A stretch of 64,000 nucleotides of DNA, taken from Mycolicibacterium baixiangningiae (GTDB lineage Bacteria > Actinomycetota > Actinomycetes > Mycobacteriales > Mycobacteriaceae). Positions 42,246 to 56,000 of the stretch are shown here, piece after piece. How positions within the stretch are numbered: position 1 is the stretch's first letter; each line of letters begins with the position of its first letter. The DNA lies in contig NZ_CP066218.1 of assembly GCF_016313185.1 (NCBI RefSeq), forward strand, positions 5,456,001 to 5,520,000, written 5' to 3'. The position numbers and the translations under genes were made by a program. Below the pieces are notes generated by a model that saw only the letters and a list, made by a program, of their open reading frames with translations, searched no databases and had not been told where the DNA came from.

Positions 42246-44521
42246 GGATGAGGTGGTGATTAACCAGCGATAGCAGATGCCTCTCCGGAGCGATTCTGAT
42301 CAGCAGTGCACGAATCAAAACGTCGTGGGAGCTGTCGAATTGAGTTGCCCTGGCCTCAGCGAGCAGCTCAGTCAGATGCGATTCGGCAGTATCGGGGGTC
42401 TTCAGCGCTGATATCGACTTGCTGGAACGGCATGTCCACCGTGGCCGGAATGATCTGGATCGCCCGATCGCTTTGGTGCCTGAACCGGGCGGCCAGGTGC
42501 GGATGACGTTGAACCAAGACGTTCAACGACTTGCGCAGCAAGGCTGCGTCCACGGGGCCTTCCAGGCCAAGGTTGAGCTGAACATTGTAGATATCACGGT
42601 GCCCACAGCACCGAAATCGGTGTGAAAGATCAACCCTTCCTGGACTGGGGTGGCGGGAAGGACATCGGCGATACGGCCCCATCCCTGGTCGTCGAGGGTG
42701 TCGATGAGACTCTGGCTGACCCCCTTGAGCACGAGGTCAGACGGCGTTACACCACTAGCGCCGGCATCTACCTTGTCAACCAAGACCTCCAGCGCTTCAA
42801 ACCAATGCCTGCCAAGTTGAGCGATCTGCGCTTCATCGAAATAGGTTCCCGCCCAATTCCACACGGCACTCAGTCGGGGACCCTCAATCGAATCCAACGT
42901 AATCGCATTGACTTCCAACGCATTAACCATCGTGACGTCTTCAGACATCCCGCCCAAGAAGGGCCGCACACCGCCCACAGAGACCGGCCTCCACTCTGAG
43001 TTCTCAGAGTCGACCGCCACCCGCCCAAGGTAGTTAAACCCGACGTTGGGTTCCTTCATCTCCTGGAGCCCAGAAGATGGATCGAAGTACCGTAGTACCT
43101 GGTAGTTGACCCCGTCTGGAGAGCTGCGCAACGACTCCTTCGTGCGCTTCACAAAAGCCGATACTCTCTTCAGCTCACGATCTGCAAACAGTTCCGGATC
43201 GCATTCGAGTGACACCGGATACCTACTGGTAAACCACCCCACCGTTGAAGACAGGTCCACATGTTCAGCGACATCCTCGTAACGACCGTGCCCTTCGAGG
43301 TTCACATCCACACGCGACGATCCGCGCCAAGCACTCAACGCCAACGCGAACGCAGCGAGGAGCACTTCCTGGACGTTGGCATTGAACGCCGCGGGTACAC
43401 GTGTCAACACCGCATGAGTAATGGCCGGATCCAAATCCAAACTCAACGACCCCGAATCCCGGTAGGTCGGCGCGCCAGTCAAACGCCGACCGATCACCAC
43501 TGGGCTCCAACCGAGATACGCCGGCAAGAACTGAACGCCAATAGTTGGCGCCCCCAGCATGATCCACGTGGCCGCGCAACAAAGACGCCCACTCCCGGAA
43601 CGACGTTCCCCCATGCCCGTATGGCAACCTGTCGCCACTACGCACCGCTTCGGCGATCAAATTCAGATCACGCAACAAGATGTGCCAGGACACTCCATCT
43701 ACCGCGAAATGATGAACCACCAAAAGCAGTACATCGTCGCCACCCTCAACACTGAACCAAACACTCTGGAACACCACCCCCTGCGCCGGCCTCAACGCCT
43801 TACGTGCTAGCTCAAAGCCCTCCACAAACCGCCACAGCCACGTCATCACCGGCAGCAACCCTCACCTTGCTCACACAGTTACCCACCACCACCTGATCAG
43901 CCGACACCACCCGCCCATAGGCACCGCCATCCTCTTCAACGACACGCAGACGCAGCGCAGCATGCCGCTCAACCAGAATCCGCAAGATCGTCGACAACTC
44001 ATCAAACTGCAAATTCGGCGGCACACCCACCACATACGCTTGGCAGAAATCGTCCAGCGAACCACCCAAACCACGTGCCCACTCCATAATCGGGGTCAGG
44101 GCAAAATCACCCGTGTCATCAACCCGAGCAGGAACTTCCGAGAGCACACCATCACCGGAGGCCACGGTCGACAACCCAGCCACGCTCTTCAAGCGAAACA
44201 CATCTTGAGGCCTAAACACCAAGCCCCGCGACCGCGCCACACTCACCAACCGCATCGACGCAATACTGTCCCCGCCGAGGTCGAAGAAGTTGTCGTCCAC
44301 ACCAACCTCATTGAGGCCCAAAACTTCACAGAACGCCCCGCACAACAAATCCTCCACCGGAGTCTGCGGCCCACGCGAAGTACCCACCGAATACACCGGC
44401 ACCGGCAACGCCCGACGATCCACCTTGCCGTTGACCGTCAACGGAACCCGATCCATCACCACCACCGCAGCCGGCACCATAAACTCCGGCAACCGCTGAG
44501 CAACAAACCGACGCACCTCAG
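40809..44521. repeat. E-C-A repeat, copy II (module 3/4)
   Basis: 3,713 bp homologous to copies I and III. Indels: +1 near 42076, +1 near 42397, -1 near 42602, +1 near 43481, +1 near 43827. The right edge is where the methyltransferase insert of A3 begins. Confidence 0.85.
42246..43811 (-). pseudogene. NRPS: broken stretch of E3 and start of C4
   Basis: The largest frame, 42523-43638, covers the E3 second half and the C4 N-terminus (DVLPATPVQEGLIFHTDF). Other frames at 43265-43858 and 41959-42318 carry the adjoining parts, including E3 [10 protein letters not shown]. Compared with the sister copies, the breaks are single-base changes at about 43827 (+1), 43481 (+1), 42602 (-1) and 42397 (+1). 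Conserved motifs survive on both sides of each break. Confidence 0.75.
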
Positions 44522-47102
44522 CCGCCCGGTCGACCATGGACGGGTCGTTGACCCAATCTACTAATGAGCCGGTCCTAGCCGGTGTCAAGTATGGGCCGGA
44601 ATGCGTTAGGCCAGATTGGCTGGCCCCCTGGTCCAGTTTCGCGTGCCGGTGCACGAATACGACGTCAATGAGGCCAGGAGTTGTCGACCACGTTGTCCAC
44701 ACCTCGTAGCCCAGCTTTTGCCCGACGAGGTGGCACTGATGCGGTGACGCGACACCCACGGATGCGGACAAATCCATTGGTAGGTCTGCAAGATGCGCTC
44801 TGCCGTCGGCGTTGGCGAGGGCGTCGGCTTTAGCCAGATCCGGCCAAACTCCCGCGTGGGGCACTCCAGTAATCCGGATTGAGAGCGGTACCTCTGACCG
44901 AAGGTAGTCGTCCAGTGCGACCAAGTTGCCGAAGCGCTGCCAGGTGAGAGAAGGCAAGTGCGTTCGAGACTGCGACCGAGCCGGTGCTTTTCGCAGTATT
45001 ACGTCGTAACGGTACGCGCTAAGTTCGTTGATTGAGTGCATGTTCTTGAGATGCACTTCGACACATGCAATATCGGTCAAATGCTCACAGAGTACCGCAA
45101 AAAACTCCGGCGCCAGTAACAACTCATTCTCGGCGAGAATTTCTCTGCGTACTCGTTCCCTTAGTGCATCGATGGTATCGGAGTTATTGGCCTTCGCGCA
45201 CACCACACCAGTGATAAAGGCTTGTTGTAGTTTTAGGTTTCGAATGTCGCCAACGAGAAGAGCGCCGCCTGGCGCTAGTCGCTGGAAGGCGGCTTTCAGC
45301 ACGTCGAGCAGGTAGCCCAAGCTCGGGAAGTACTGGATGACCGAGTTGAGTACAACTGTGTCGAAGTAGTTTTCGGGAAGGTCATCCGAAACGTCAGCCG
45401 CTTGCGTCCGCAACCGGACCCGGTTGCCCCATTGTTGCCTTCGCAATGCTGTCTGCAGGTTCAGGATAGTGTCTGCAGCGAAGTCAGTGCCCCAGTACTC
45501 ATCACAGTCGGGCGCTAGCTGAGACAGCAACAGGCCAGATCCGACTCCAATCTCCAACAGGCGACGTGGTCTGAGCGTACGTATCCGGTCCACGGTGTCC
45601 GCTCGCCACTCCTCCATTTGTCCGATAGGAATCGGAGTACCTGAGTAGCTGCTACTCCAGCCCCGGAAGTCGCCTCCGAAGCTGTCGCTGCTGTTGATCG
45701 CGACGTCTGTTGAGTACAGGCCGCCGTAAACCATTCGCCAGTGCGCAACTTTTTCGGCCTCGCGTGCGGGTTCGCGCGTCAGCATCGCGTTCCGGTCCAG
45801 GACGATATAGCCCACTAACTGCTTCTGGGAGGCGTCAGCGTCGGTTAAGACAGGACTTGCCGCGGTGCATGTAGAGACCACTGCCTGGGCAACCCGTGGG
45901 TGAGCAGCCATCGCGGCCTCGACCTCACCCAGCTCGATACGGAAACCACGTACCTTCACCTGATCGTCAACACGCCCCACAAACTCCAACTGGCCATCAG
46001 CACGCCACCGCACCAGGTCACCGGTGCGATACATCCGCACACCCGAACCATCAAAGGGATCGGCCACAAAACGACTCGCCGTCAAACCCGCACGACCCAG
46101 ATACCCGCGCGTCACACCCAAACCCGAGATATACAACTCACCCACAACACCCGGAGCCACCGGACCCAAACCAGAATCCAACACATATAGCGAAAGATGG
46201 GCCAACGGGCTACCGACGTTTCCACGTTTGAGACCACTTATGGTGACTGGCGGGCAGCTTGTAGCGTGCACGGTCGACTCAGTAATTCCGTACATGTTGA
46301 CAACACGGATCTGATCATCAGCTGCATGCAACGCTTTGACCTTCGCCGCTTCGAGCGGTTCGCCGCCTGTAACTATGGTTAATACCGGTACTGGTAACTC
46401 GATATCGCGCATCGCCTCGAGCAGCAAGTACAGGGCGGTAGGTGTTTGGCTGACGATCGTCGCATGTGTGCGCGCAATCTCCGCCGCGAACGACTCTGGC
46501 GATCTAGCTAGTTCTCTTGATACAAGCACAGCCTGGGCGCCTGTCGAGAGCGCCCCGAATATCTCCCACACTGAGAAGTCGAAGGCACTTGAATGAAACA
46601 CCGTCCAGATTTGGGAGCTGTTGAGGTCGATCTGGTCGACAGAATTCAGAAGAGCCGTTAGGCCGAGGTGGGTGGCGGTGACGCCTTTGGGGGTTCCGGT
46701 GGAGCCGGAGGTGTAGATGATGTAGGCGGCGTTGTGGGGGTGGAGGGGGGTGTGTCTGTCGTGGTCGGTGATTGCTGTGGTGGAGTGTCCGGTGAGGCGG
46801 TCGTGCAGTGCGGCGTCATCGAGGACCAGCGTCGTGGTATTGGTGTCCCCGAGCAGGTCGACCACTTCTGTGGTGGTCAGTAGTAACAGTGGCTGCGCAT
46901 CGGTGAGCATGAACGCGATGCGGTCGGGCGGATACGAGGTGTCAATGGGTAGATAAGCTCCGCCGGCCTTGAGGACGGCCAACATCGAAATCACCATCTC
47001 CGGGCTGCGGGGCACGGCCAACCCGACGATGGTCTCCGGGCCCACGCCCTGGGAGATCAGCAACCGAGCCAACTGGTTAGAGGCCTCCTCAAGTTTGTCC
47101 AT
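43812..47102 (-). CDS. NRPS module 3: A3 with embedded N-methyltransferase, T3, start of E3
   Basis: 1096-residue frame. A3 runs from motif A2 through [11 protein letters not shown] and a unique core ([22 protein letters not shown]); its pocket reads D-F-W-S-V-G-M-V-H-K, close to threonine signatures. Between motifs A8 and A9 an ~430-residue insert (about 44520-45900) is a SAM-dependent N-methyltransferase with [13 protein letters not shown]3 (FDLGGDS) and the E3 N-terminus follow. The residue should be N-methylated, then epimerised. An extra T near 47095 makes the false start, an extra A near 43827 the false end. Confidence 0.87.
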   Translation of the reverse strand: MDKLEEASNQLARLLISQGVGPETIVGLAVPRSPEMVISMLAVLKAGGAYLPIDTSYPPDRIAFMLTDAQPLLLLTTTEVVDLLGDTNTTTLVLDDAALHDRLTGHSTTAITDHDRHTPLHPHNAAYIIYTSGSTGTPKGVTATHLGLTALLNSVDQIDLNSSQIWTVFHSSAFDFSVWEIFGALSTGAQAVLVSRELARSPESFAAEIARTHATIVSQTPTALYLLLEAMRDIELPVPVLTIVTGGEPLEAAKVKALHAADDQIRVVNMYGITESTVHATSCPPVTISGLKRGNVGSPLAHLSLYVLDSGLGPVAPGVVGELYISGLGVTRGYLGRAGLTASRFVADPFDGSGVRMYRTGDLVRWRADGQLEFVGRVDDQVKVRGFRIELGEVEAAMAAHPRVAQAVVSTCTAASPVLTDADASQKQLVGYIVLDRNAMLTREPAREAEKVAHWRMVYGGLYSTDVAINSSDSFGGDFRGWSSSYSGTPIPIGQMEEWRADTVDRIRTLRPRRLLEIGVGSGLLLSQLAPDCDEYWGTDFAADTILNLQTALRRQQWGNRVRLRTQAADVSDDLPENYFDTVVLNSVIQYFPSLGYLLDVLKAAFQRLAPGGALLVGDIRNLKLQQAFITGVVCAKANNSDTIDALRERVRREILAENELLLAPEFFAVLCEHLTDIACVEVHLKNMHSINELSAYRYDVILRKAPARSQSRTHLPSLTWQRFGNLVALDDYLRSEVPLSIRITGVPHAGVWPDLAKADALANADGRAHLADLPMDLSASVGVASPHQCHLVGQKLGYEVWTTWSTTPGLIDVVFVHRHAKLDQGASQSGLTHSGPYLTPARTGSLVDWVNDPSMVDRAAEVRRFVAQRLPEFMVPAAVVVMDRVPLTVNGKVDRRALPVPVYSVGTSRGPQTPVEDLLCGAFCEVLGLNEVGVDDNFFDLGGDSIASMRLVSVARSRGLVFRPQDVFRLKSVAGLSTVASGDGVLSEVPARVDDTGDFALTPIMEWARGLGGSLDDFCQAYVVGVPPNLQFDELSTILRILVERHAALRLRVVEEDGGAYGRVVSADQVVVGNCVSKVRVAAGDDVAVAVCGGL

Positions 47103-48872
47103 AAGTCAGTGAGACATCCCCATAGACCACCGCGGTCTTATCCGGCGCCCTGCCCAGCACGGGCGCTGACCATATCGGGCAACAACGGCAGCCGCTCGGC
47201 CTCAACAGCGCCACCGTCGTTCCACTGCTCCAGCACCTTGCGACGTTCATCATCGGTCAAGACGTCGATCGAACCCACCAAGCACAACGGATCATTGATC
47301 ACCGCCTCCAACACCCGCTGAAAACGCTCCACCAACAACTGCACCGACTCCCGATCGAACACATCCGTGCGGAAGGTTGCCCGGATGGCCAGGTCGTGGC
47401 GTGGTAGTACCGCCACGGTCAGTGGGTAGTGGGTTTGATCGTGTCCTTCCAGTGTGGAAACGGTGAATCCTCGGCCGTGGTAGCGAAGTCGTCGTTACTC
47501 ATGGGGTAGTTCTCAACGACGAACATCGAGTCAAACAGCTTGTGTGTCCCTGAAATTCGGTGCAGATCGGTTAGACCGATGTGGTGGTGGTCCAGCAGGC
47601 TGGCGTTGGTTGCTTGGGCCTGGGCGAAAATATCCGCTACGGAAAGTGCCGGGGGGCAGGGATCCGGATGGGGATGGTGTTGATGAAAAGTCCGACCATC
47701 GATTCATGGCCTGTGAGGTCGGCGGGCCTGCCGGATACCGGGCTGCCGTAGATGACATCGGTTCGCCCGGTGAATTTCGCCAGGGTCAGTGCCCATGCCA
47801 CCTGCAAACAGGTGCTAAAAGTTAGCCCCTGATCAGCAGCGAGCTTGCGTGGCGGAATGGTAGAGGTCTTCTGGGAGTACACAGTCGAGCACTTCCATCT
47901 CTGTCGGCTCGTCGGGCGTTTCGGGTGCGATGAGGAAGGGTTCGGCATCGTGAGCAGTTCTTCCCATGCGCTGAGCGAGGCGTCGTGATCAACGTTGGTC
48001 TCCAACCATTCAAAGAACCGCCGATACGGGATGGGCGTAGGCAGGGCGGAGTCACTGCCGTGATGTTCATAGATGCTGAGCAACTCACGCAACAGGACGG
48101 GCATCGACCACCCGTCAAGGATGAGGTGGTGATTAACCAGCGATAGCAGATGCCTCTCCGGACGATTCTGATCAGCAGTGCACGAATCAAAACGTCGTGG
48201 GAGCTGTCGAATTGAGTTGCCCTGGCCTCAGCGAGCAGCTCAGTCAATGCGATTCGGCAGTATCGGGTCTTCAGCGCTGATATCGACTTGCTGGAACGGC
48301 ATGTCCACCGTGGCCGGAATGATCTGGATCGCCCGATCGCTTTGGTGCCTGAACCGGGCGGCCAGGTGCGGATGACGTTGAACCAAGACGTTTCAACGAC
48401 TTGCGCAGCAAGGCTGCGTCCACGGGGCCTTCCAGGCCAAGGTTGAGCTGAACATTGTAGATATCACGGTGCCCCACAGCACCGAAATCGGTGTGAAAGA
48501 TCAACCCTTCCTGGACTGGGGTGGCGGGAAGGACATCGGCGATACGGCCCCATCCCTGGTCGTCGAGGGTGTCGATGAGACTCTGGTGACCCCCTTGAGC
48601 ACGAGGTCAGACGGCGTTACACCACTAGCGCCGGCATCTACCTTGTCAACCAAGACCTCCAGCGCTTCAAACCAATGCCTGCCAAGTTGAGCGATCTGCG
48701 CTTCATCGAAATAGGTTCCCGCCCAATTCCACACGGCACTCAGTCGGGACCCTCAATCGAATCCAACGTAATCGCATTGACTTCCAACGCATTAACCATC
48801 GTGACGTCTTCAGACATCCCGCCCAAGAAGGGCCGCACACCGCCCACAGAGACCGGCCTCCACTCTGAGTTC
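47103..48872 (-). pseudogene. NRPS: broken stretch with E2 end, C3 and A3 start
   Basis: This is the most damaged copy of the E-C repeat. Short overlapping frames (48501-48734, 48271-48504, 47822-48247, 47637-48104, 47138-47416) together spell the same E/C/A sequence as 36900-38400, including [13 protein letters not shown] C3 remnants. Against the other two copies I count about a dozen single-base changes here, mostly losses in G or C runs, and very few substitutions. That pattern suggests consensus error more than decay. Confidence 0.75.
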
Positions 48873-50087
48873 TCAGAGTCGACCGCCACCCGCCCAAGGT
48901 ATTAAACCCGACGTTGGTTCCTTCATCTCCTGGAGCCCAGAAGATGGATCGAAGTACCGTAGTACCTGGTAGTTGACCCCGTCTGGAGAGCTGCGCAACG
49001 ACTCCTTCGTGCGCTTCACAAAAGCCGATACTCTCTTCAGCTCACGATCTGCAAACAGTTCCGGATCGCATTCGAGTGACACCGGATACCTACTGGTAAA
49101 CCACCCCACCGTTGAAGACAGGTCCACATGTTCAGCGACATCCTCGTAACGACCGTGCCCTTCGAGGTTCACATCCACACGCGACGATCCGCGCCAAGCA
49201 CTCAACGCCAACGCGAACGCAGCGAGGAGCACTTCCTGGACGTTGGCATTGAACGCCGCGGGTACACGTGTCAACACCGCATGAGTAATGGCCGGATCCA
49301 AATCCAAACTCAACGACCCCGAATCCCGGTAGGTCGGCGCGCCAGTCAACGCCGACCGATCACCACTGGGCTCCAACCGAGATACGCCGGCAAGAACTGA
49401 ACGCCAATAGTTGGCGCCCCCAGCATGATCCACGTGGCCGCGCAACAAAGACGCCCACTCCCGGAACGACGTTCCCCCATGCCCGTATGGCAACCTGTCG
49501 CCACTACGCACCGCTTCGGCGATCAAATTCAGATCACGCAACAAGATGTGCCAGGACACTCCATCTACCGCGAAATGATGAACCACCAAAAGCAGTACAT
49601 CGTCGCCACCCTCAACACTGAACCAAACACTCTGGAACACCACCCCCTGCGCCGGCCTCAACGCCTTACGTGCTAGCTCAAAGCCCTCCACAACCGCCAC
49701 AGCCACGTCATCACCGGCAGCAACCCTCACCTTGCTCACACAGTTACCCACCACCACCTGATCAGCCGACACCACCCGCCCATAGGCACCGCCATCCTCT
49801 TCAACGACACGCAGACGCAGCGCAGCATGCCGCTCAACCAGAATCCGCAAGATCGTCGACAACTCATCAAACTGCAAATTCGGCGGCACACCCACCACAT
49901 ACGCTTGGCAGAAATCGTCCAGCGAACCACCCAAACCACGTGCCCACTCCATAATCGGGGTCAGGGCAAAATCACCCGTGTCATCAACCCGAGCAGGAAC
50001 TTCCGAGAGCACACCATCACCGGAGGCCACGGTCGACAACCCAGCCACGCTCTTCAAGCGAAACACATCTTGAGGCCTAAACACCAA
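48873..50087 (-). CDS. NRPS: end of T2 and most of E2
   Basis: 404-residue frame beginning inside T2 ([18 protein letters not shown]) and covering the epimerisation domain: [10 protein letters not shown], the GHGRYEDV segment and GWFTSRYPV. It converts the module-2 residue to D. A base lost near 50092 separates it from the preceding modules, and bases lost near 48915 and 48901 end it early. The Met at the start is not a true initiation site. Confidence 0.82.
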   Translation of the reverse strand: MVFRPQDVFRLKSVAGLSTVASGDGVLSEVPARVDDTGDFALTPIMEWARGLGGSLDDFCQAYVVGVPPNLQFDELSTILRILVERHAALRLRVVEEDGGAYGRVVSADQVVVGNCVSKVRVAAGDDVAVAVVEGFELARKALRPAQGVVFQSVWFSVEGGDDVLLLVVHHFAVDGVSWHILLRDLNLIAEAVRSGDRLPYGHGGTSFREWASLLRGHVDHAGGANYWRSVLAGVSRLEPSGDRSALTGAPTYRDSGSLSLDLDPAITHAVLTRVPAAFNANVQEVLLAAFALALSAWRGSSRVDVNLEGHGRYEDVAEHVDLSSTVGWFTSRYPVSLECDPELFADRELKRVSAFVKRTKESLRSSPDGVNYQVLRYFDPSSGLQEMKEPTSGLIPWAGGGRL

Positions 50088-53000
50088 GCCCCCGCCCGCG
50101 CCACACTCACCAACCGCATCGACGCAATACTGTCCCCGCCGAGGTCGAAGAAGTTGTCGTCCACACCAACCTCATTGAGGCCCAAAACTTCGCAGAACGC
50201 CCCGCACAACAAATCCTCCACCGGAGTCTGCGGCCCACGCGAAGTACCCACCGAATACACCGGCACCGGCAACGCCCGACGATCCACCTTGCCGTTGACC
50301 GTCAACGGAACCCGATCCATCACCACCACCGCAGCCGGCACCATAAACTCCGGCAACCGCTGAGCAACAAACCGACGCACCTCAGAGACCTCAACACCCT
50401 CACCGGCGACCACATAACCAACCAGGCGCCGATCACCAGGGCGATCCTCACGCACCATCGCCACCGCATGCTCAACCCCCGGGTGAGCAGCCATCGCGGC
50501 CTCGACCTCACCCAGCTCGATACGGAAACCACGTACCTTCACCTGATCGTCAACACGCCCCACAAACTCCAACTGGCCATCAGCACGCCACCGCACCAGG
50601 TCACCGGTGCGATACATCCGCACACCCGAACCATCAAAGGGATCGGCCACAAAACGACTCGCCGTCAAACCCGCACGACCCAGATACCCGCGCGTCACAC
50701 CCAAACCCGAGATATACAACTCACCCACAACACCCGGAGCCACCGGACCCAAACCAGAATCCAACACATAAACACGCACACCCGACAACGCACGCCCAAT
50801 AGGCACACCCCCACCCACAACCAACGGATCACTCATCAACGCGCACACCGTCGCCTCAGTCGGCCCATACGCATTAACCATCCGCCGACCAACACACCAC
50901 TCATCAACCACAGCAACAGAACACGCCTCACCGACCGTGGTTATCGACTGCACAGCAATTAGATCTTCGGGTTGCAGCGTCGAAAGTAGGGCTGGTGTGA
51001 TCGTGACGTGAGTGATCGCCTGGCTTCGGATCAACGAACTCATCGCTGCCAAGTCAGACGTGTCCAATGGCAGAACGATTGAAAGCCCCTCACGTAGGGA
51101 TGCTAAAAGTTCCCACACAGCGCTATCGAACGAAACAGAGGCAATGCAAAGCACTTTTGATCGACGGCCCAAACCGACCCGTGACATATGGCGGCTCTGT
51201 GTGAGGTTTGTTAGGCCGAGGTGGGTGGCGGTGACGCCTTTGGGGGTTCCGGTGGAGCCGGAGGTGTAGATGATGTAGGCGGCGTTGTGGGGGTGGAGGG
51301 GGGTGTGTCTGTCGTGGTCGGTGATTGCTGTGGTGGAGTGTCCGGTGAGGCGGTCGTGCAGTGCGGCGTCATCGAGGACCAGCGTCGTGGTATTGGTGTC
51401 CCCGAGCAGGTCGACCACTTCTGTGGTGGTCAGTAGTAACAGTGGCTGCGCATCGGTGAGCATGAACGCGATGCGGTCGGGCGGATACGAGGTGTCAATG
51501 GGTAGATAAGCTCCGCCGGCCTTGAGGACGGCCAACATCGAAATCACCATCTCCGGGCTGCGGGGCACGGCCAACCCGACGATGGTCTCCGGGCCCACGC
51601 CCTGGGAGATCAGCAACCGAGCCAACTGGTTAGAGGCCTCCTCAAGTTGTCCATAAGTCAGTGAGACATCCCCATAGACCACCGCGGTCTTATCCGGCGC
51701 CTGCCCAGCACGGGCGCTGACCATATCGGGCAACAACGGCAGCCGCTCGGCCTCAACAGCGCCACCGTCGTTCCACTGCTCCAGCACCTTGCGACGTTCA
51801 TCATCGGTCAAGACGTCGATCGAACCCACCAAGCACAACGGATCATTGATCACCGCCTCCAACACCCGCTGAAAACGCTCCACCAACAACTGCACCGACT
51901 CCCGATCGAACACATCCGTGCGATACTCCAGGGCTCCGGTAATGCCCTGATCAGGTGAGTCAGCCAAACTAAACACCAAGTCCATACGGGCCGTCTTCGT
52001 CGCGATCGGCACGGGTGTCACATCCAGACCGTCCAGCGCCAGCGTCGCGCTCGCCGTGTTGTTCCAGGCCAGCATTACTTGGAATATTGGCTGATGAGCC
52101 AGGGAGCGAACAGGATTGAGCAGCTCCACAATATGTTCGAACGGAACGTCTTGATTATGGAAGGCGTCAAGGCTGCGTTCCCGTACGTTGTTCAAGACCT
52201 CAAGGAAGGTAGGAGTACCCGAGAGATCGATTCGCAACACCGCCGTGTTGACGAAGAACCCGATCAGATCGTTGAGGGCCTCATCGGTGCGACCCGCCAC
52301 AGGAGTGCCCAACGCAATATCCTCACCAGCACCCATGCGTGAGAGCAGCACTGACACAGCGGCCGCAACTACCATGAAACTGCTGGCACCGTGTCGCCGG
52401 GCCAACAGCGACACGTTTCGGGCAGTTTCCTGGTCGATATCAAAGGCCACCACATCCCCGGCATACGACGCCACGGCAGGGTACGGGCGATCAGTCGGTA
52501 GTGAGATATGAGCCGGCAGCCCGGCAAGAGTCTTCTCCCAGTACTGCGCCTGGACGCCGAGCTGGCTAGTCGGGTCCCGCAGCTCGCGAAACAGTTCTTC
52601 CTGCCACAAACTGTAGTCAACATACTGGACCGGCAACGGCTCCCAATCTGGAGCAACCCCGCAACGGCGTGCCGCATAGGCATGCTTGAGGTCTTCAAAC
52701 AGTGGACGCATCGACCAGCCGTCGCTAGCGATGTGGTGTACCACAATGACCAACACATGCTCAGTCGCCGAGACCGTCACCAACTTCGCGAGAAGTGGAG
52801 GCTGGGCGGCCAGGTCAAATCGATGTCGCGCTAGCTGTGTCAAGACTTCGTCAAGCGCCTGCCCGGCAGCCAGCCGGCCAATCTCTAATCCTGAAAATCC
52901 TTGCGTACCCGACAGAACCCTCTGAAACGGCCGACCCTCCACCTCAACAAACACGGTGCGCAAACTCTCATGACGATCAACAACGTCACCCAGAGCCGCA

Positions 53001-56000
53001 TCCAGCGCCGCGACATCAACATCACCGACCACACGCAACGCAAACGGCATGTTATACGCCGGTTCCAGATCACCAACACGATCCAAAAACCACAAACGAG
53101 ACTGCGCCGCCGACGCAGGCACAACGTCAGCTCTGACACAGGATGAGAGTTTTGGTTTGGACGTCAGGCCTTTCGCACGACGACCGGTATGGGGGGCGAG
53201 TTGGGTGATGGTGGGGTGGTCGAAGAGGGTGCGTACGGTGAGGTCGGCGGCCAGGGTGTGCCTGAGTCGGGCGACCAGCCGTGTTGCCAGCAAGGAGTTC
53301 CCGCCGAGGTCGAAGAAGTTGTCGTCCACACCAACCTCATTGAGGCCCAAAACTTCACAGAACGCCCCGCACAACAAATCCTCCACCGGAGTCTGCGGCC
53401 CACGCGAAGTACCCACCGAATACACCGGCACCGGCAACGCCCGACGATCCACCTTGCCGTTGACCGTCAACGGAACCCGATCCATCACCACCACCGCAGC
53501 CGGCACCATAAACTCCGGCAACCGCTGAGCAACAAACCGACGCACCTCAGAGACCTCAACACCCTCACCGGCGACCACATAACCAACCAGGCGCCGATCA
53601 CCAGGGCGATCCTCACGCACCATCGCCACCGCATGCTCAACCCCCGGGTGAGCAGCCATCGCGGCCTCGACCTCACCCAGCTCGATACGGAAACCACGTA
53701 CCTTCACCTGATCGTCAACACGCCCCACAAACTCCAACTGGCCATCAGCACGCCACCGCACCAGGTCACCGGTGCGATACATCCGCACACCCGAACCATC
53801 AAAGGGATCGGCCACAAAACGACTCGCCGTCAAACCCGCACGACCCAGATACCCGCGCGTCACACCCAAACCCGAGATATACAACTCACCCACAACACCC
53901 GGAGCCACCGGACCCAAACCAGAATCCAACACATAAACACGCACACCCGACAACGCACGCCCAATAGGCACACCCCCACCCACAACCAACGGATCACTCA
54001 TCAACGCGAAGACGCTCGCCTCTGTCGGCCCGTAGACGTTGAGGATCACGGCGCCCATGTCAACCCATTGATATGCCACATGGACGGGCAGCGCTTCTCC
54101 GGCGAATAAGACCCTCGATGTGCTCACTGGCAGCGACTCATCAATACCGGCCAACACTGAGGGAACACCACTGAGGTACGAGACGTCGGTGCTCGGCCGC
54201 CAGTTGGCGAGTGCGCTCTGATCGGTCAGAAGCTCAACGCTTGTGCCGTTCGACAGAGAGCAGAGGACCTCATGTACAGAGACGTCAAATTGAATGGAGG
54301 TACCGGACACGCTTCGGGCGTCGTTTCCGTTGATTGATTGCGAGGCGTCTCCGACCAAACTCGACCAATTCTGTGTGAGGTTTGTTAGGCCGAGGTGGGT
54401 GGCGGTGACGCCTTTGGGGGTTCCGGTGGAGCCGGAGGTGTAGATGATGTAGGCGGCGTTGTGGGGGTGGAGGGGGGTGTGTCTGTCGTGGTCGGTGATT
54501 GCTGTGGTGGAGTGTCCGGTGAGGCGGTCGTGCAGTGCGGCGTCATCGAGGACCAGCGTCGTGGTATTGGTGTCCCCGAGCAGGTCGACCACTTCTGTGG
54601 TGGTCAGTAGTAACAGTGGCTGCGCATCGGTGAGCATGAACGCGATGCGGTCGGGCGGATACGAGGTGTCAATGGGTAGATAAGCTCCGCCGGCCTTGAG
54701 GACGGCCAACATCGAAATCACCATCTCCGGGCTGCGGGGCACGGCCAACCCGACGATGGTCTCCGGGCCCACGCCCTGGGAGATCAGCAACCGAGCCAAC
54801 TGGTTAGAGGCCTCCTCAAGTTGTCCATAAGTCAGTGAGACATCCCCATAGACCACCGCGGTCTTATCCGGCGCCTGCCCAGCACGGGCGCTGACCATAT
54901 CGGGCAACAACGGCAGCCGCTCGGCCTCAACAGCGCCACCGTCGTTCCACTGCTCCAGCACCTTGCGACGTTCATCATCGGTCAAGACGTCGATCGAACC
55001 CACCAAGCACAACGGATCATTGATCACCGCCTCCAACACCCGCTGAAAACGCTCCACCAACAACTCAACGTCCTGGCTGCTGTAGAGAGCGGCGTTCGCG
55101 TGAATGTCGAGGTCGATCACATCGAAGTCTATGTCGAAGACCATAAAGGAAAGGTTGTCGACCAATCCGCCCGACTGTACGACTTGGGTTACGGCGTGGC
55201 CGCCGAACTCCATTTTGTAACTGTACCGCATATAGTTTACTTCGTAGTGATAGAGGGCAGATAATCCGCCAGAAATATTCAGGCTGCGAGCGAGCTCTTC
55301 CCCGCGGAACCCTTGCACTGACTGAGCTATATCAACCGCCCGCGCGGTATTGGTCATCACATCCGCAAAGGTGCTCGACTTTTCGACCGTAACGCAAAGC
55401 GGCAACGCGTTGGCAAAGGGACCGACAGAGGTCCTTGCCTCTGCCGAACGTCTGGAGCCGAACAGCATTCCGTGGGCGACGTGGCCTGAATCGGTAAACC
55501 TTCCTGCGAGTACGCCAACAGTAGCGGTCATAAAAGTTGAAGCCTTGACGCCATAATCAGCACAGATTTCACGCACTCGGTTAACTAACTTTGCATCCAA
55601 CCGAAATCGCTGTGTCAAATTATGGCGAGCCGACCGATAACTCCGACGACCATGGCTAAAGTCCACGAGTTCGAAACTACGCGAAGCGACAGCTTCACGA
55701 TAGGCATCGAATTCTGGGCCGAGCACCCTCTTACGTTCGCCGGATTCAAGCTTGAGGTAATCGGCGATCGCATTTATTTGTTGACCGATTGGAGCGTCGC
55801 GGGCGTTTGAACCGAGATTGTATACTTCCGCGACCTGCGCGGCAATTAGCGAAAGACCAAACGCGTCCGTCACTACGTGATGGTACACATGTTGCCAAAT
55901 ATATGTATCCGTAGATAACTTAAAGAGTGCGTAACGGTAGAGTGGCCCTTCCCTCAGATCTAGGGGTTCTGCGAGATTCTCTGCCATGAAGCTCTGCGAT

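Larger units (their letters stand above)
46683..50385. repeat. E-C-A repeat, copy III (module 2/3)
   Basis: 3,703 bp homologous to copies I and II, with fifteen indels (eleven losses, four gains) between 47095 and 50092. The net differences account exactly for the three repeat lengths if the common form is 3,710 bp. Confidence 0.85.

Noticed and set aside
31767..55065. Nested insertion sequences inside the NRPS as cause of the repeats
   Set aside because: Repeat edges fall at domain boundaries, with no transposase, terminal inverted repeats or target duplications.
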